Part shown: positions 34,527 through 44,592 of the stretch, piece by piece
How the letters are laid out: the number at the start of each line of letters is the position of its first letter
Position numbering within the stretch: the first letter of the stretch is position 1
Assembly: GCA_001599595.1 (NCBI GenBank)
Contig: BCHH01000006.1
Location: 88,846 to 152,845 of the forward strand
Source: Beverwykella pulmonaria
Taxonomy: Eukaryota > Ascomycota > Dothideomycetes > Pleosporales > Melanommataceae
Length of the DNA: 64,000 nucleotides
Reading direction: 5' to 3'
Program-made: the position numbers and the translations under genes
The notes under the pieces: model-generated
What the model was told of the DNA's origin: nothing
The model's input: the letters and a program-made list of their open reading frames with translations, nothing else
Database searches by the model: none

Positions 34527-35292
34527 AGCGCCTACAAACGAGTCAGAAGAGGGCCAAGGGCTCGCAAGTCAAGTCGGTGGTAAGCCTCCTTGTAAAAAGA
34601 ACTACATCGGCACCTTTTCCTCCGCCTTCATACTTCCATTTCTTCGAGATCACCATATAGATGCTCTACTCCGAGATAGACATGTCCGCTTGTTACGAGA
34701 GATCGTAATATGTGTGCTGGGGTATGAAGCGGCGTCCTGGACACCTTGGAGTGACCTTGTGGATATATTTTCCAAACAACATAGTAATAGATCTGATGAG
34801 AGGAGCTAAGAGTAGCAAAGCTGTCAGACTATATACATGTATGAAGTCCGACAAAAGTACCAGTTTTGGTTTGGAGATGTTATGCAGTATGATTATTGTA
34901 AGGATGTTGAAATTTTTTCGGGTACGTTGGTTAGGACATGGGCTGTAGCAAAGATAGAGAAATATTGGCTCAGCTTGGATATGTCAAAGTCCAAGGGAGT
35001 GAAGCGTTACGACTGTCCATAAATGTGCCCCACTGGGCCATGCTCGAAAATTGAATATATTTTTCTCCTACCAAAAGCGAATTCTGACACTTTTACTCCT
35101 CTTTCCTCCCAAGACCTAAAGATATACCGCCCGTATCAAAGCAAACCCACTCGGAAGAGCACGGAGGCTCACCTTGATGACATAACCGATAAGGTTCCAC
35201 AACTCTTGGCGAAGCGTCACACCGATCATCCATCATAGCAAAACAATGTCGCCGCACATCAGCCAAATGGCCGCCCACGACGCCCAAAGATT
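34527..35292. other. Intergenic DNA, promoter of the Myb gene
   Basis: AT-rich; no gene or RNA recognised. Confidence 0.5.
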
Positions 35293-37788
35293 ATGGAGCC
35301 TCGAATAGCAACACTTTTAGGTGATGCTGATGCCGCTCTTGCTGCCGACCGCACGACGCTCGATCCCATCTCGTTGTTGCCCCCCCCACATCGGCCACTC
35401 CCCGTTGAGCCCACTCCTGTCGGCGACGATGGGCGTTCGAACACCAGCACCACACGTCGCAGCGAGTATGAGTATAGCTCTGCGCAGTGGCCTGCGCCGC
35501 CTCCATCTCAAGCCCGGGTGAAATCAGGCGTCCCGATCGCAGAGGTCCTCAACAATGAGGAGCCACGGCCGGACCAGGCGACAGCGCTGGCAGCGCGCTT
35601 CAGCGGACGGCTGAGCGATATTCTGCTAGATCCGTCAAAGCAGATCGCTCCAAAGCAGCACCCAAACAAGCGGCGGAAAGTGGATGGGCAAACACAACCG
35701 CCAGCGCTCGAAGGAAATGAGAATAACCCGCTCAAGCTCCCAAAGCTGCCCCAATTACCGAAGAAGACGACGAGGAGGCCGAGGATACCACCGTTGTTGC
35801 AAGGGCTGCATCAGCCGCCTCCTCTACCGCCGGAGGGTAGATTGTTTCCGCCAATTACGGGGGAGGCTGGGGGGTTTGGGAGAAATATTGGGGAAAGGGT
35901 TGGACTGCGAACACCACCTGAGGAAAGACGTAAGGGGAACAAGGAGACGGACAATGGGGCAGTTGAGAAGGCTGGTGGAGCAGTAGCCAGTAGTGGAACA
36001 ACCGCAAGGAAGGAGCAGGAAAGGAAGGAGCCTACTTCAGTATCTACAAACGACAAGGAGAATGAAAGCCAGGGCAGTGGAAACCAAATCTCAGAAAGTG
36101 GAAGGCCGAAGATGATAAAAAATAAAAAACGGAACAAGTGGTCGGAGCAAGAGACGAAGGATCTCCTCCATGGTGTAAGCAAATTTGGGATCGGTAATTG
36201 GAAGAAGATATTGGAGTGCGAAGACTTCCATTTTGACCAGCGGACTGCAGTCGACCTAAAGGACCGGTTTCGAACATGCTGTCCAGGGCAGGGTCTTAAA
36301 CTGAGGAGGTCAAAGAGCAAAGCTGCAGGTGATGCCGAGGAGGTCCCTGAAGAAGAGGAGAAGGAGAAGGAGGAGCAGAGGGGAGAAGAGAAAGAAGTTG
36401 TGCTGCTTCATACCACTAGCAGCGGAGAAGGACCCAGTCAGGAAGAGCCTTTCACCGAATTTTCTGCGCCAAAGAAAAAACAACTTCGAAAACCTCGGGC
36501 CGACACGCATAAGAAGACTCCCGCTGAGCTGGCTGAAATGGGCATCGAAGGCCCCTTCAAGTTGTCGAAACGCCGCCAGCGACGCGAATTTACTGAAGAG
36601 GATGACGAGAACTTGTTGAAAGGCTATGAGAAGTACAAGGCAAAATGGCATTTAATGAGAAACGACAAGGACTTGGGGTTCAGTTCGCGCCATCCCACAG
36701 ACCTCCGAGATCGCTTTCGAATTAGGTATCCAAAGCTATATCAAGAGGCGGGATTCAAGTTGAAGCCAAAGGAGGAATTATTATATCCAAAGGACAAAGA
36801 AGAGACCAACAGCCAGGAAACAATTGGCAGCGCAAGTGGCAACCCAAAGTCTGAAGAGCCAACAGAGAGCCAAGTTATAGCATGCTCGCGTGCAACTACG
36901 ACAACACCAGCCACAACTTCCTCTTCAACCTCCAATCTGCGAGCCCACGCCCTCCGCCAACCCCTGCTTAACTCTTTCCCCTCACCATTCGAAGACTTCC
37001 CCGACATCGTCTCTGAAGACGACGACGTCGACGGTGGCCGCAGTCCCATAACACTAAACCGCGACATCTTATCATGGGCCGAAGGAAACCCATCACAAGC
37101 TAGCACCGCGTCCGTATCTACCTATCTCTCCACTGCAGACGCGGGCTACAACCTGTTCACGGGCATGGATGGATACCACATCAATCCTCTCGCTACCTTG
37201 AAACTGCCTGCAGCGTCGATACTAAATACTGGAATGTCGAATATGCCGAATATGTCGGCTTACCCGCCGACTTCGAATCCGCTGACGCTGAGTTTTCCGA
37301 GAGGAGAAACCGTACATACGGCTTTGGGTGTAAATATGATTAACTTGAATATGAATGTCAATATGAATCTGAATGCGGCTACGACCGCTCCTCCTCCTCC
37401 CTCAACGACAACGGCGGCGACAACGAAACAAAGTATGTCCTCCTTCCTCCGCACACCCAATCTTCCGACTATCGTCTTCCCTCACGTACCAGTTGCCAGC
37501 GCAAGAAGTGCGATGCACAATCTTCCTCCTCCGGCGGACCTCCTGTCAGGCCTGGATCTAGAGATGCGCACTGAACCGCAACATTCGGCTTACTTCCTCG
37601 ACGACAACATGGGATTTGGGATGCAAAGTAGTACGTCAGGGTCTGGGTATGCATCTTCATCAACACTGGCCCCGCTAATGGGACAACCAGGAAGTGCAGG
37701 TACGGGGAGGGTACAGGTGGTTGAGACACTAAGTAGCAAGGAGCATGAAACTGGGATCCCGAGTGGGACATGGAGACAGGTGTGGTGA
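35293..37788 (+). CDS. Two-Myb telobox-type DNA-binding protein (Teb1/Tay1-like)
   Basis: Single exon, 831 residues. The first Myb/SANT repeat is near residues 281-335 (NKWSEQETKDLLHGVSKFG ... VDLKDRFRTCCP), and the second near 431-487 (REFTEEDDENLLKGYEKY ... TDLRDRFRIRYP). Both end in a V/T-D-L-K/R-D-R-F/W-R telobox-like third helix, the class that reads TTAGGG. The layout of two Mybs with acidic and Asn/Ser-rich flanks fits S. pombe Teb1 and Y. lipolytica Tay1, which act at telomeres or as TTAGGG-promoter regulators. The acidic stretch around 350-370 and the Met/Asn-rich C-terminal region (around 670-720) may be activation surfaces. Direct telomere binding cannot be shown from sequence. Confidence 0.82.
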   Translation: MEPRIATLLGDADAALAADRTTLDPISLLPPPHRPLPVEPTPVGDDGRSNTSTTRRSEYEYSSAQWPAPPPSQARVKSGVPIAEVLNNEEPRPDQATALAARFSGRLSDILLDPSKQIAPKQHPNKRRKVDGQTQPPALEGNENNPLKLPKLPQLPKKTTRRPRIPPLLQGLHQPPPLPPEGRLFPPITGEAGGFGRNIGERVGLRTPPEERRKGNKETDNGAVEKAGGAVASSGTTARKEQERKEPTSVSTNDKENESQGSGNQISESGRPKMIKNKKRNKWSEQETKDLLHGVSKFGIGNWKKILECEDFHFDQRTAVDLKDRFRTCCPGQGLKLRRSKSKAAGDAEEVPEEEEKEKEEQRGEEKEVVLLHTTSSGEGPSQEEPFTEFSAPKKKQLRKPRADTHKKTPAELAEMGIEGPFKLSKRRQRREFTEEDDENLLKGYEKYKAKWHLMRNDKDLGFSSRHPTDLRDRFRIRYPKLYQEAGFKLKPKEELLYPKDKEETNSQETIGSASGNPKSEEPTESQVIACSRATTTTPATTSSSTSNLRAHALRQPLLNSFPSPFEDFPDIVSEDDDVDGGRSPITLNRDILSWAEGNPSQASTASVSTYLSTADAGYNLFTGMDGYHINPLATLKLPAASILNTGMSNMPNMSAYPPTSNPLTLSFPRGETVHTALGVNMINLNMNVNMNLNAATTAPPPPSTTTAATTKQSMSSFLRTPNLPTIVFPHVPVASARSAMHNLPPPADLLSGLDLEMRTEPQHSAYFLDDNMGFGMQSSTSGSGYASSSTLAPLMGQPGSAGTGRVQVVETLSSKEHETGIPSGTWRQVW

Positions 37789-38816
37789 ATGTACGAGTAA
37801 TTGATGGCTTAATTAATTGGTTTGATTAGATACCCCTGTAGCTGATATGCTTTTCGATTCTTTCAGATGTTGAGTGCAGTGTCGCTTGTGTGGGGTACTC
37901 TCTTAGTTACTTACTCGAGCTTACGTTGATGCTCGAGCCAATCTTTGAGTTAAGCTTGCAGAGATAATAGATCAGGATGATGATACGTAACTATGATTAA
38001 TTGTGCTAATCCGCTGAACAAACAAGTGAGCCTTGAGAGAAGCGACCTCTATCATGTAGAGATTGTTCATTTATTCGAACAACTTTCCAAGCTCCTCTTC
38101 TAAATGTTTCCCTCTCCTTTGCCAATGTCAATGAACGTTGACGAGCGAAAATGATTCACAATAATTCTCCGATGCAGCCTACTGCAGGGTTCAACGTATT
38201 CAAAGGCAAACTATGTATAATTAGCATTGTTTCAGACTAGTCCCGCCCCTGCATAGACAAGGGGAATATTGCAGTTCAAGCATGGCACCTGCACAAGCGC
38301 AAATTGGACATCAGGAATAGCTTATGTAAGAAATAAAGATAGATGCATTATGCAGGTGGGGATTCAGTACAGAATATTTCAGAGAGTTTAGGTACAGAGC
38401 CTCAAGTTTTGATTGAGAAGAAAAGGGTGGCGGGTGTGGAGCGTAAGGCAACAGCTCGAACAGGGTCGAAGACCGAAAGACAGGAAGCCCAACTCCTATA
38501 TTTTCTAGCGCCAACGCACCATGGGGAGACTCGCTGCCAAAATTGGGAGTCAAGCAGGTTCGTCCTCCAAATATCAAAACTCCCTCGCCAATGCCAATGC
38601 AAAGAAAATATACCAAATACAGAGCTAGAGTTTACGTGCTTTCCTCCAATCGCTTCGATTTGAATACACTGGACCAAGAAATGAAAGAGCGAGGGAGGGA
38701 AGGAAGAGCCGCCCAACTCCATTCTCCTGACTTCAAATTCGACGTGAACAGAACGTGATTTCTGCAAGTTGGAGAGACAAAGAGTAGGTGAGAGATCAGG
38801 CGGTTCCTACACCAGT
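37789..38816. other. Intergenic DNA between convergent genes
   Basis: The Myb gene and the peroxiredoxin gene converge on this kilobase. Frames at 38311-38767 are short, overlap on both strands and show no domain. Confidence 0.5.
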
Positions 38817-39798
38817 TCAGTGTCCATTGATGGTGGTGATGGTTGTTTTGTGTAGAGTCGTACCGTTTACAGTAGAGTCGGCCATCGAAGTGTCGGCGTG
38901 CACTTTGCTGAGGTAGGCCTTGTTACCTTCGGGCGTGGCTTTGATGGTCTCCTGGCCAGGGTTCCAGTTTGCGGGGCAGACCTAGATGGGATTATTAGAC
39001 ATGTAATCTACATGTGGAAGGGTTAGACTTACCTCGCCATACTTGTCAGTAAACTGGAAGGCGTCGATCAGACGGAGCGTCTCGTCCACGCTGCGGCCGA
39101 CGGGCAGGTCGTTAATGGTGATCTACACACCGCACATATCAGCTATGTCATCCTAGACGCTCGCTCGCTTCCAAATCCAACACAGCACGCTCATGCGCGC
39201 AGTCGTCCCACGACCACATGGTAGCCATACACCACCACTACCGCCACACGTCACACCACTCACCTGTCTGATAACGCCAGCCGGGTCAATCAAGAACAGG
39301 CCGCGCAGCGCAATGCCCTCCTCCTCGATCAGGACGCCATAGTCCTTGCTCAGGCTGTGGTTCTTGTCGCTCAGCAGCGGGATGTTGATCTTGCCCAGGC
39401 CGCCGTCCCTCCTGCTCGCGTTGGCCCAAGCCAGCAGGCTGTACTCGCTGTCGGTGCTCGCGAAGACGACGCTGGCGCCGCGGGCTGCGAAGTCGGAGGC
39501 GCGCTCGCTGAAGGCTATGATCTCGGTAGGGCACACGAAGGTCCACGCCATGGGAACGAAGCCAAGAACAAGCCATTGCTTGGTCGATGTGTAGGCCGTC
39601 AAGCTGAGTTCTGTGGAGCAATGAGCGTATGTTAGCGACGTGTTCGACGTAGTACGGGGAGAGCTATTGTTGATGCTGGAGGATGCGGGCTCATGGAGCG
39701 TGTAATGGCGTACCTTCAAATGTGCCATCTACAACGGCGGTGCCTGAGAAGTGGGGGGCGGGCTTCTGGACTCGTGCCTTGGGGGTGTATGCTGCCAT
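38817..39798 (-). CDS. TSA1: Typical 2-Cys peroxiredoxin (thioredoxin peroxidase)
   Basis: Four exons: 39798-39714, 39610-39264, 39122-39033 and 38981-38817; 228 residues. The peroxidatic Cys is in FVCPTE ([15 protein letters not shown]), the resolving Cys in [11 protein letters not shown]. Other markers are [14 protein letters not shown] and LRGLFLIDP. It reduces H2O2 and organic peroxides using thioredoxin in the cytosol. The C-terminus extends about 35 residues past the YF-type helix and ends in a Thr-rich tail, longer than yeast Tsa1. The first intron is 103 bp and the second 141 bp; the last two exons are small. Symbol by family similarity. Confidence 0.9.
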
Positions 39799-40427
39799 GG
39801 TGAATTGTTACGGATAGATGGGCTAAGGATGGTGAAAGCGAGGATGCAATGGATGGTGGAGGGCGTGGGTCGTGTTTTATGGTTGGAGGGCGCGGTGATG
39901 ATGGGCTGATGGCTGGCGACGATGAGGTTTTAACTGTGCAAGCAATGAGCCAAACGGGGAAGGAAGGACAAGCTGTTTATGAGCAGAATCAGCAGATAAT
40001 TTGTGACAGATATCGAAGCATGCATCCGCATAGGGTTTAGCCGCCGAGTCGGCCTCCACCGCGCCGCTGTACAGTAATTGTGAAGACCGCGCCGACAGAT
40101 GCCAAAGCCGTCAAGCAAACTATGCATAGAACAGACTCGAGTCAGAATCACGTCAACCATCGGACGCGGCGGACGACGTCGAGGCTGGCCGGCTTACAAA
40201 GGGTACTCATATCGAACATTGGACGGTTCACCCGGAGAGGCTCTGGATTAGCGCTGCGGGCCATCTGCACGGGGGTCCTCGGCGCCGGTGATTGGCCGGC
40301 GCCGGGTCACGGGATCTGGGGCAGAGCAAAGCCAAAATGGACGCCAGTGTCTTAGTAATCTACACGCCCTATTGCCCTATAGCATCTTTCTACGTACAAA
40401 GGTCTATATGTGTGTGAAAAGGCTAAT
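39799..40427. other. Peroxiredoxin promoter and transporter 3' flank
   Basis: Upstream of the peroxiredoxin start and downstream of the acetyl-CoA transporter stop. It is GC-richer than most spacers, and no gene is supported. Confidence 0.5.
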
Positions 40428-42587
40428 CTACTCTGATATCCTCCACGCCCTTAGCGGCAGCGCCTGAATCTTCATGACCGCAGGCTTGATGAAGCCCCAG
40501 AATGTTACAACGCCGATGATGATACAGATAACATTCATCACGTAGTAGCCGTCCGTTGTGACATTGCAGAACCCACCCCCGTCCCGACAGCGGTGCTTGC
40601 CGGCCTCGAGCGCGCAAGAAAAGGGTTGCGTCACGAGAGGCCCTTTCAAGAGATCTGTCTTGGGTGGCGTCGAAGGAGGCTCACAGGTCGCGACCGTGAA
40701 CATGTCGACAAACTTGAGCACGAAATAGCGCGGGAAAGTACCGCCGAGATTCGATACGCTGATGGATGGTTAGCAAGCTGCTGACGGGTGCGCCGTGTGG
40801 CAAACTTACGTAGCAAGAAGCGTCATATATGTCCCTCCAATGACCGGGTCTGAAATCTTTGCGTGAAAGGCCGAGACCGCGACGAACATAACTGTGTTCA
40901 TAAACGTCGACATGACATGCTCGCAGATGACCATCAGAAGATACCATGTCGTGGTGCCGCCAGGCGGGAATGACCATACTACCGTTTGGGCAAAGCCCGC
41001 TGCAGCAAGCCGTCCAACAAAGGCCCAGCACCAGAGGTGCATCGGAGGATACGTCTGGCACCACTTCCCAATGTAGTAGCCCAGGAAAATTTCAATAGGG
41101 AAGTCAATGAGAATCGTGAGTGCGAGGTCTTCCTGGCTGAAGCCTTTGTCGAGCAGCTTCAAGCTCGTAACCGCGTCATTGGCCTGGAATCCAATCTTGG
41201 CGATGAGATGGATAATGATGAAGGTCTGGATGTTCTTCAGCTTGAGGATTCCCCACATCGTCTTGTAGACGTCCATGATGCCATCCGTGTTCCTAGTCCG
41301 TTCTTCTTTCTTCATGACAGCCAGACCAAAAGTCACCAACAGATATGCCCAACCCCAGAACTTGAGATAGCCATCCAGCGTCATAAGTCCGGTGTCCATT
41401 GGAGCACTAGCGGGTCGGAACCATTTATTCGCAAAGTCCTTGGAGTTGAAAGCCAGGAACACGGTGTAGGACAGGAACTGGCCACCAGTCAATCCGACAG
41501 TCTGTGCCGTAGAAGCGAACGAGAGGTTCTCCTCAGACAAAAGGGTCAGTGCCCAGCCTGGTGTCCAGTTAGTGGTTTTCTTTAGCGTTTCATAATGGGT
41601 ATCCTCACCATCCACAGCAATATCCTGCGTAGCACACAAGAAGACCAGCGCAAACCACCACCATGTAAAGCTCCACATCCCGGCACCGTCCTTCTCTCCC
41701 GCGACCTTCATCATTTCGTTCACGCTTGACCCCAGCCAGATCATCGAGAATCCCGAGATAGTCTGAATGGGCAAGATCCAACTCTTCCTGCGCCCGAGCT
41801 TGGGTGTCCATACCGCATCCACAATAGGGCTCCAAAACAACTTCAGAGAGTACGGGTATGCCGCGAGAGAAAACACTCCAATAGCCGAGTACGACACGAC
41901 ACTCTTCAGCAGAAACGGCACCGATCCAGTAGCCAGCCCCATGGGAATGCCCTGTAGAAAGTATAGCAAGACCAGCAGCAGAAAATTGCGCTGGTCCTTC
42001 TTAGACAATTCAAAGAAACCCATCGACGTCCCCTCCTCAGTCCCCAGTGCCGGTATATGATCATCGAGATTAAAGCTGGACCTACCCATCAGAGAGTTCG
42101 CTTGGCTCGTAGGTGAGGAACTATCGATGGACGCGTGCTTGCGTCTCTGTTCTAACCCGATCATTGTGCTTGTTGTGTTGGCATGCCCGTTCTCGCCCCG
42201 CAGCGAGTCTGTCGAGGCCTTGGGAAGTACCGATTTGCGGTTCGATTTCTTAGGGGCCCGTTTGCTCATTTGGGGTTCGGTATCGGATTCGAAGTCGGAG
42301 GCGGAGTCGTCGCTGCGAAGGAGGTGCGCGTTCTCGGGGTCTGTTGATGAGGACTGCGCCCCGACGTGGAGTGGGGTAGGCGGCCTTTTGCGCTGGGACC
42401 TGAAGTCTGAGGGCGCGAGGTCTTGAAGTTCGACGTCTGCGATGCTTATAGAGCGGCGGTGATGCGCGTGCTGGTTCTGTTCGGGATGTGCAGGAGGCCG
42501 GGATGTGTCAACAGTCGAAGAGAATGAGGGAGCGTACGAAGGAAATGGATCGCCTGTCGGGTTCGGCATCCATGTATGTGGCAACAA
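40428..42587 (-). CDS. Acetyl-CoA transporter AT-1 (SLC33A1 family)
   Basis: Three exons: 42587-41609, 41557-40810 and 40758-40428; 685 residues. A 180-residue Ser/Lys-rich cytosolic lead is followed by about a dozen membrane spans. Family motifs are LYFLQGIPMGLATGSVPFLL, WSPIVDAVW, LGRRKSWILP, TQDIAVDGWAL and NLGGTFPRYFVLKFVD. These proteins carry acetyl-CoA into the ER/Golgi lumen. The first intron (41558-41608, 51 bp) is a multiple of three and contains no stop, so an unspliced reading looks open. Removing it restores the conserved DGWALT sequence, and it has a clear branch site (CACTAAC). The second intron is also 51 bp but contains a stop. Confidence 0.88.
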
Positions 42588-42984
42588 ATGAGCGTCGTTT
42601 GGAAGGATGAACGTGTCTACTTTGCTAGTGCGGGTAAAGAAATGGATGCAAGTTACCCCGTTCGTTCCTGGAACGTGGCCTGTGGGTGTGGCTTAGATGG
42701 CGGCGACGGCTTGTCCAGCCCTAACTCAAAATGCGTTTTGAGGCTCCTCGTTTGACTTCATTGAACTGGAGGGTTTCACTTTGTGCGGAGAGGCACTGGC
42801 TCTTCTTTTACAGCTACCATCCTTGCACATCTGCTCATCAAGGCTTTCACGTTGGCATCCTCTCGCCAAGGCGCGCACGTGATAGCGCGACACGGCCTTT
42901 CCTCATTGGGCGGACTTATCAATTCCAATCATCAACACACTTCTCCATCTCTGCCACGCAGCCCACACGCACACACACACCACT
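42588..42984. promoter_or_regulatory. Divergent promoter of the AT-1 and CENP-O genes
   Basis: 397 bp separate the two start codons. A CA-rich run (CACACGCACACACACACC) lies just before the CENP-O ATG. No TATA box was noted. Confidence 0.5.
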
Positions 42985-43902
42985 ATGGCGACGATAGAAG
43001 CCCTCGACAGCGAAATCAGCGATATCCGCGCCCGCATCTCCACTCTGCAATCGCACCGCGCAAACCTCACTTCGATCCTCCTCGCACAACCCCGCCTCTC
43101 AACACACATATCCCAAGGCCGCGTCGCTGACGAGAACCAGCGCGCGCTCGCCACCCGATATATTAAGGCTCAACATTACCGCAACGTCGAAAATATCTAC
43201 CGCGCCTGCGCCGGTGTCACCGCCTACAAAGTGCAAGACCCAGACCCACATGCCGTCGGCAATGGCAACATCCTCGGGGTACGCATCGAGGTCGCCATCC
43301 GCGGCCGCTTCATCGAGACATACCATGTGCTATTCAACCGTCCGAACCCACGGCACAAGCTCATGCTGAAAATCCACAAACACACCATTCCGGCGTGCAT
43401 ACCACTGCAGGCGTTGAGAAATAAGTGGCTGCCCGCGACGGAGAAGGACGCGAGTGAGATGGCGGAGCAGAAGTTGGTAGAATTCGGGAAAGGATTGCGG
43501 AAAGAGCTGGTTGCGTGGCATTTGAGGACTGAGGCTGTGGAGAAGTTGAGGGTCGAGGCTAGGTTGGGAAACAAAGAAGAGAGAGAGGCCGAGGCGAAGA
43601 AAGAGCCTGCTATTAGCAAAGTTCTGAATGCATTCGTTAGTGACAGCGAGGATGAAGAGGAGGAATTTGTGTTAACGCGACGTCATGACGGCCCTGTCAA
43701 AATTACGGAAATTGAGGCCGACCTGGGAGTCAGGGAGATCAATATTACATGGTCGAACAGACAGACAGGAGTATTCAGTGTGACGAAAGATGGCCAGGTC
43801 GAAAAAGCTGTAGTCACGACTGCAGACGGCGTGCGTGTCTCGGAGCTAGGCAGAAAGGCACATGGGCGAATTGAGGGATTGGTGCAGAGACTAGAGGAGT
43901 AG
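42985..43902 (+). CDS. Kinetochore protein CENP-O/Mcm21
   Basis: Single exon, 305 residues. The N-terminal heptad-rich coiled coil (residues 1-35) leads into the CENP-O domain: GVRIEVAIRGRFIETYHVLF and HKHTIPACIPLQAL (around residues 92-140) are the D1/D2-type RWD core seen in Mcm21/CENP-O. A Glu/Lys helix and an acidic patch (DSEDEEEE) follow. It is a subunit of the COMA/CCAN complex that links centromeric nucleosomes to the outer kinetochore. Confidence 0.85.
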   Translation: MATIEALDSEISDIRARISTLQSHRANLTSILLAQPRLSTHISQGRVADENQRALATRYIKAQHYRNVENIYRACAGVTAYKVQDPDPHAVGNGNILGVRIEVAIRGRFIETYHVLFNRPNPRHKLMLKIHKHTIPACIPLQALRNKWLPATEKDASEMAEQKLVEFGKGLRKELVAWHLRTEAVEKLRVEARLGNKEEREAEAKKEPAISKVLNAFVSDSEDEEEEFVLTRRHDGPVKITEIEADLGVREINITWSNRQTGVFSVTKDGQVEKAVVTTADGVRVSELGRKAHGRIEGLVQRLEE

Positions 43903-44019
43903 AGGACATTAACCCAAACGCCTTCCAGTCAGATACATGTATCTGATTGTTAGAATGGCTTCAGGAAATATACCCTTACACGTAAATGGTATATACGTGG
44001 TCAAGGTGTTGGACGCGAC

Positions 44020-44440
44020 AAGCTCAGCGGCGGATCAGCGAGACCAGGGACACAATACACACATGTAAAATTGACCAATGAGCAGAGTCAGCTGAAGAGA
44101 ATTGGGTGGGGTGGCGAAAACGTGACTCTCAGACTGCCCGAGCACTTGAGTACGCCAGTGCCATGAGCTGCATGATATCCAATAGCTTGTAGATCTCGCG
44201 TTCCGGAACCTGTCAAAATATCTTGGCAATATTCAACTAATCGCGTCCTGCCTCGAGCTCAGCCCCTCTTTCCTTAACGTCTGCCTCTGCTCAAGCCTTC
44301 TCCCCGTGCAGCGAAGATGCAGATAGTGCTCAACGAGCATCATTTTCTCCACCAACTTTCGACATAGCGTCTTCCAAATCATTGTACTTAGATCCCGAGG
44401 CCCGGGCCAAGTCTTGTCCTATCCAAAGCTACCGGTATAC
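44020..44440 (-). pseudogene. Unidentified gene relic with nonsense codons only
   Basis: One continuous minus-strand frame reads LARASGSKYNDLEDAMSKVG, GENDAR, stop, ALSASSLHGEKA, stop, AEADVKERGAELEAGRD, stop, then LNIAKIF, stop, QVPEREIYKLLDIMQLMA, then another stop. Five stops and no frameshift interrupt what otherwise looks like helical protein. Most are TGA where CGA would fit. The family is not recognised. A splice acceptor (TTTGACAG) just before QVPERE would remove one stop if an intron ends there. It sits directly upstream of the STAND gene. Confidence 0.5.
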
Positions 44441-44592
44441 AGGGGAAACATTCATAGCTACAACGCTCTATCTTTGATCGTGCTGGAGTCAGCCTATTTT
44501 TTCCTCGTAGGGCTCAAGCACGTGGAACTGGGAATGTCTTCTTACTATCCGAAAACCAGAGAGTGAGAAGCCAATATCGACTACGATTATAA

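Noticed and set aside
38311..38767. Overlapping frames on both strands between the Myb and peroxiredoxin genes
   Set aside because: Each is short, without domain or splice support; the region is a convergent 3' spacer.
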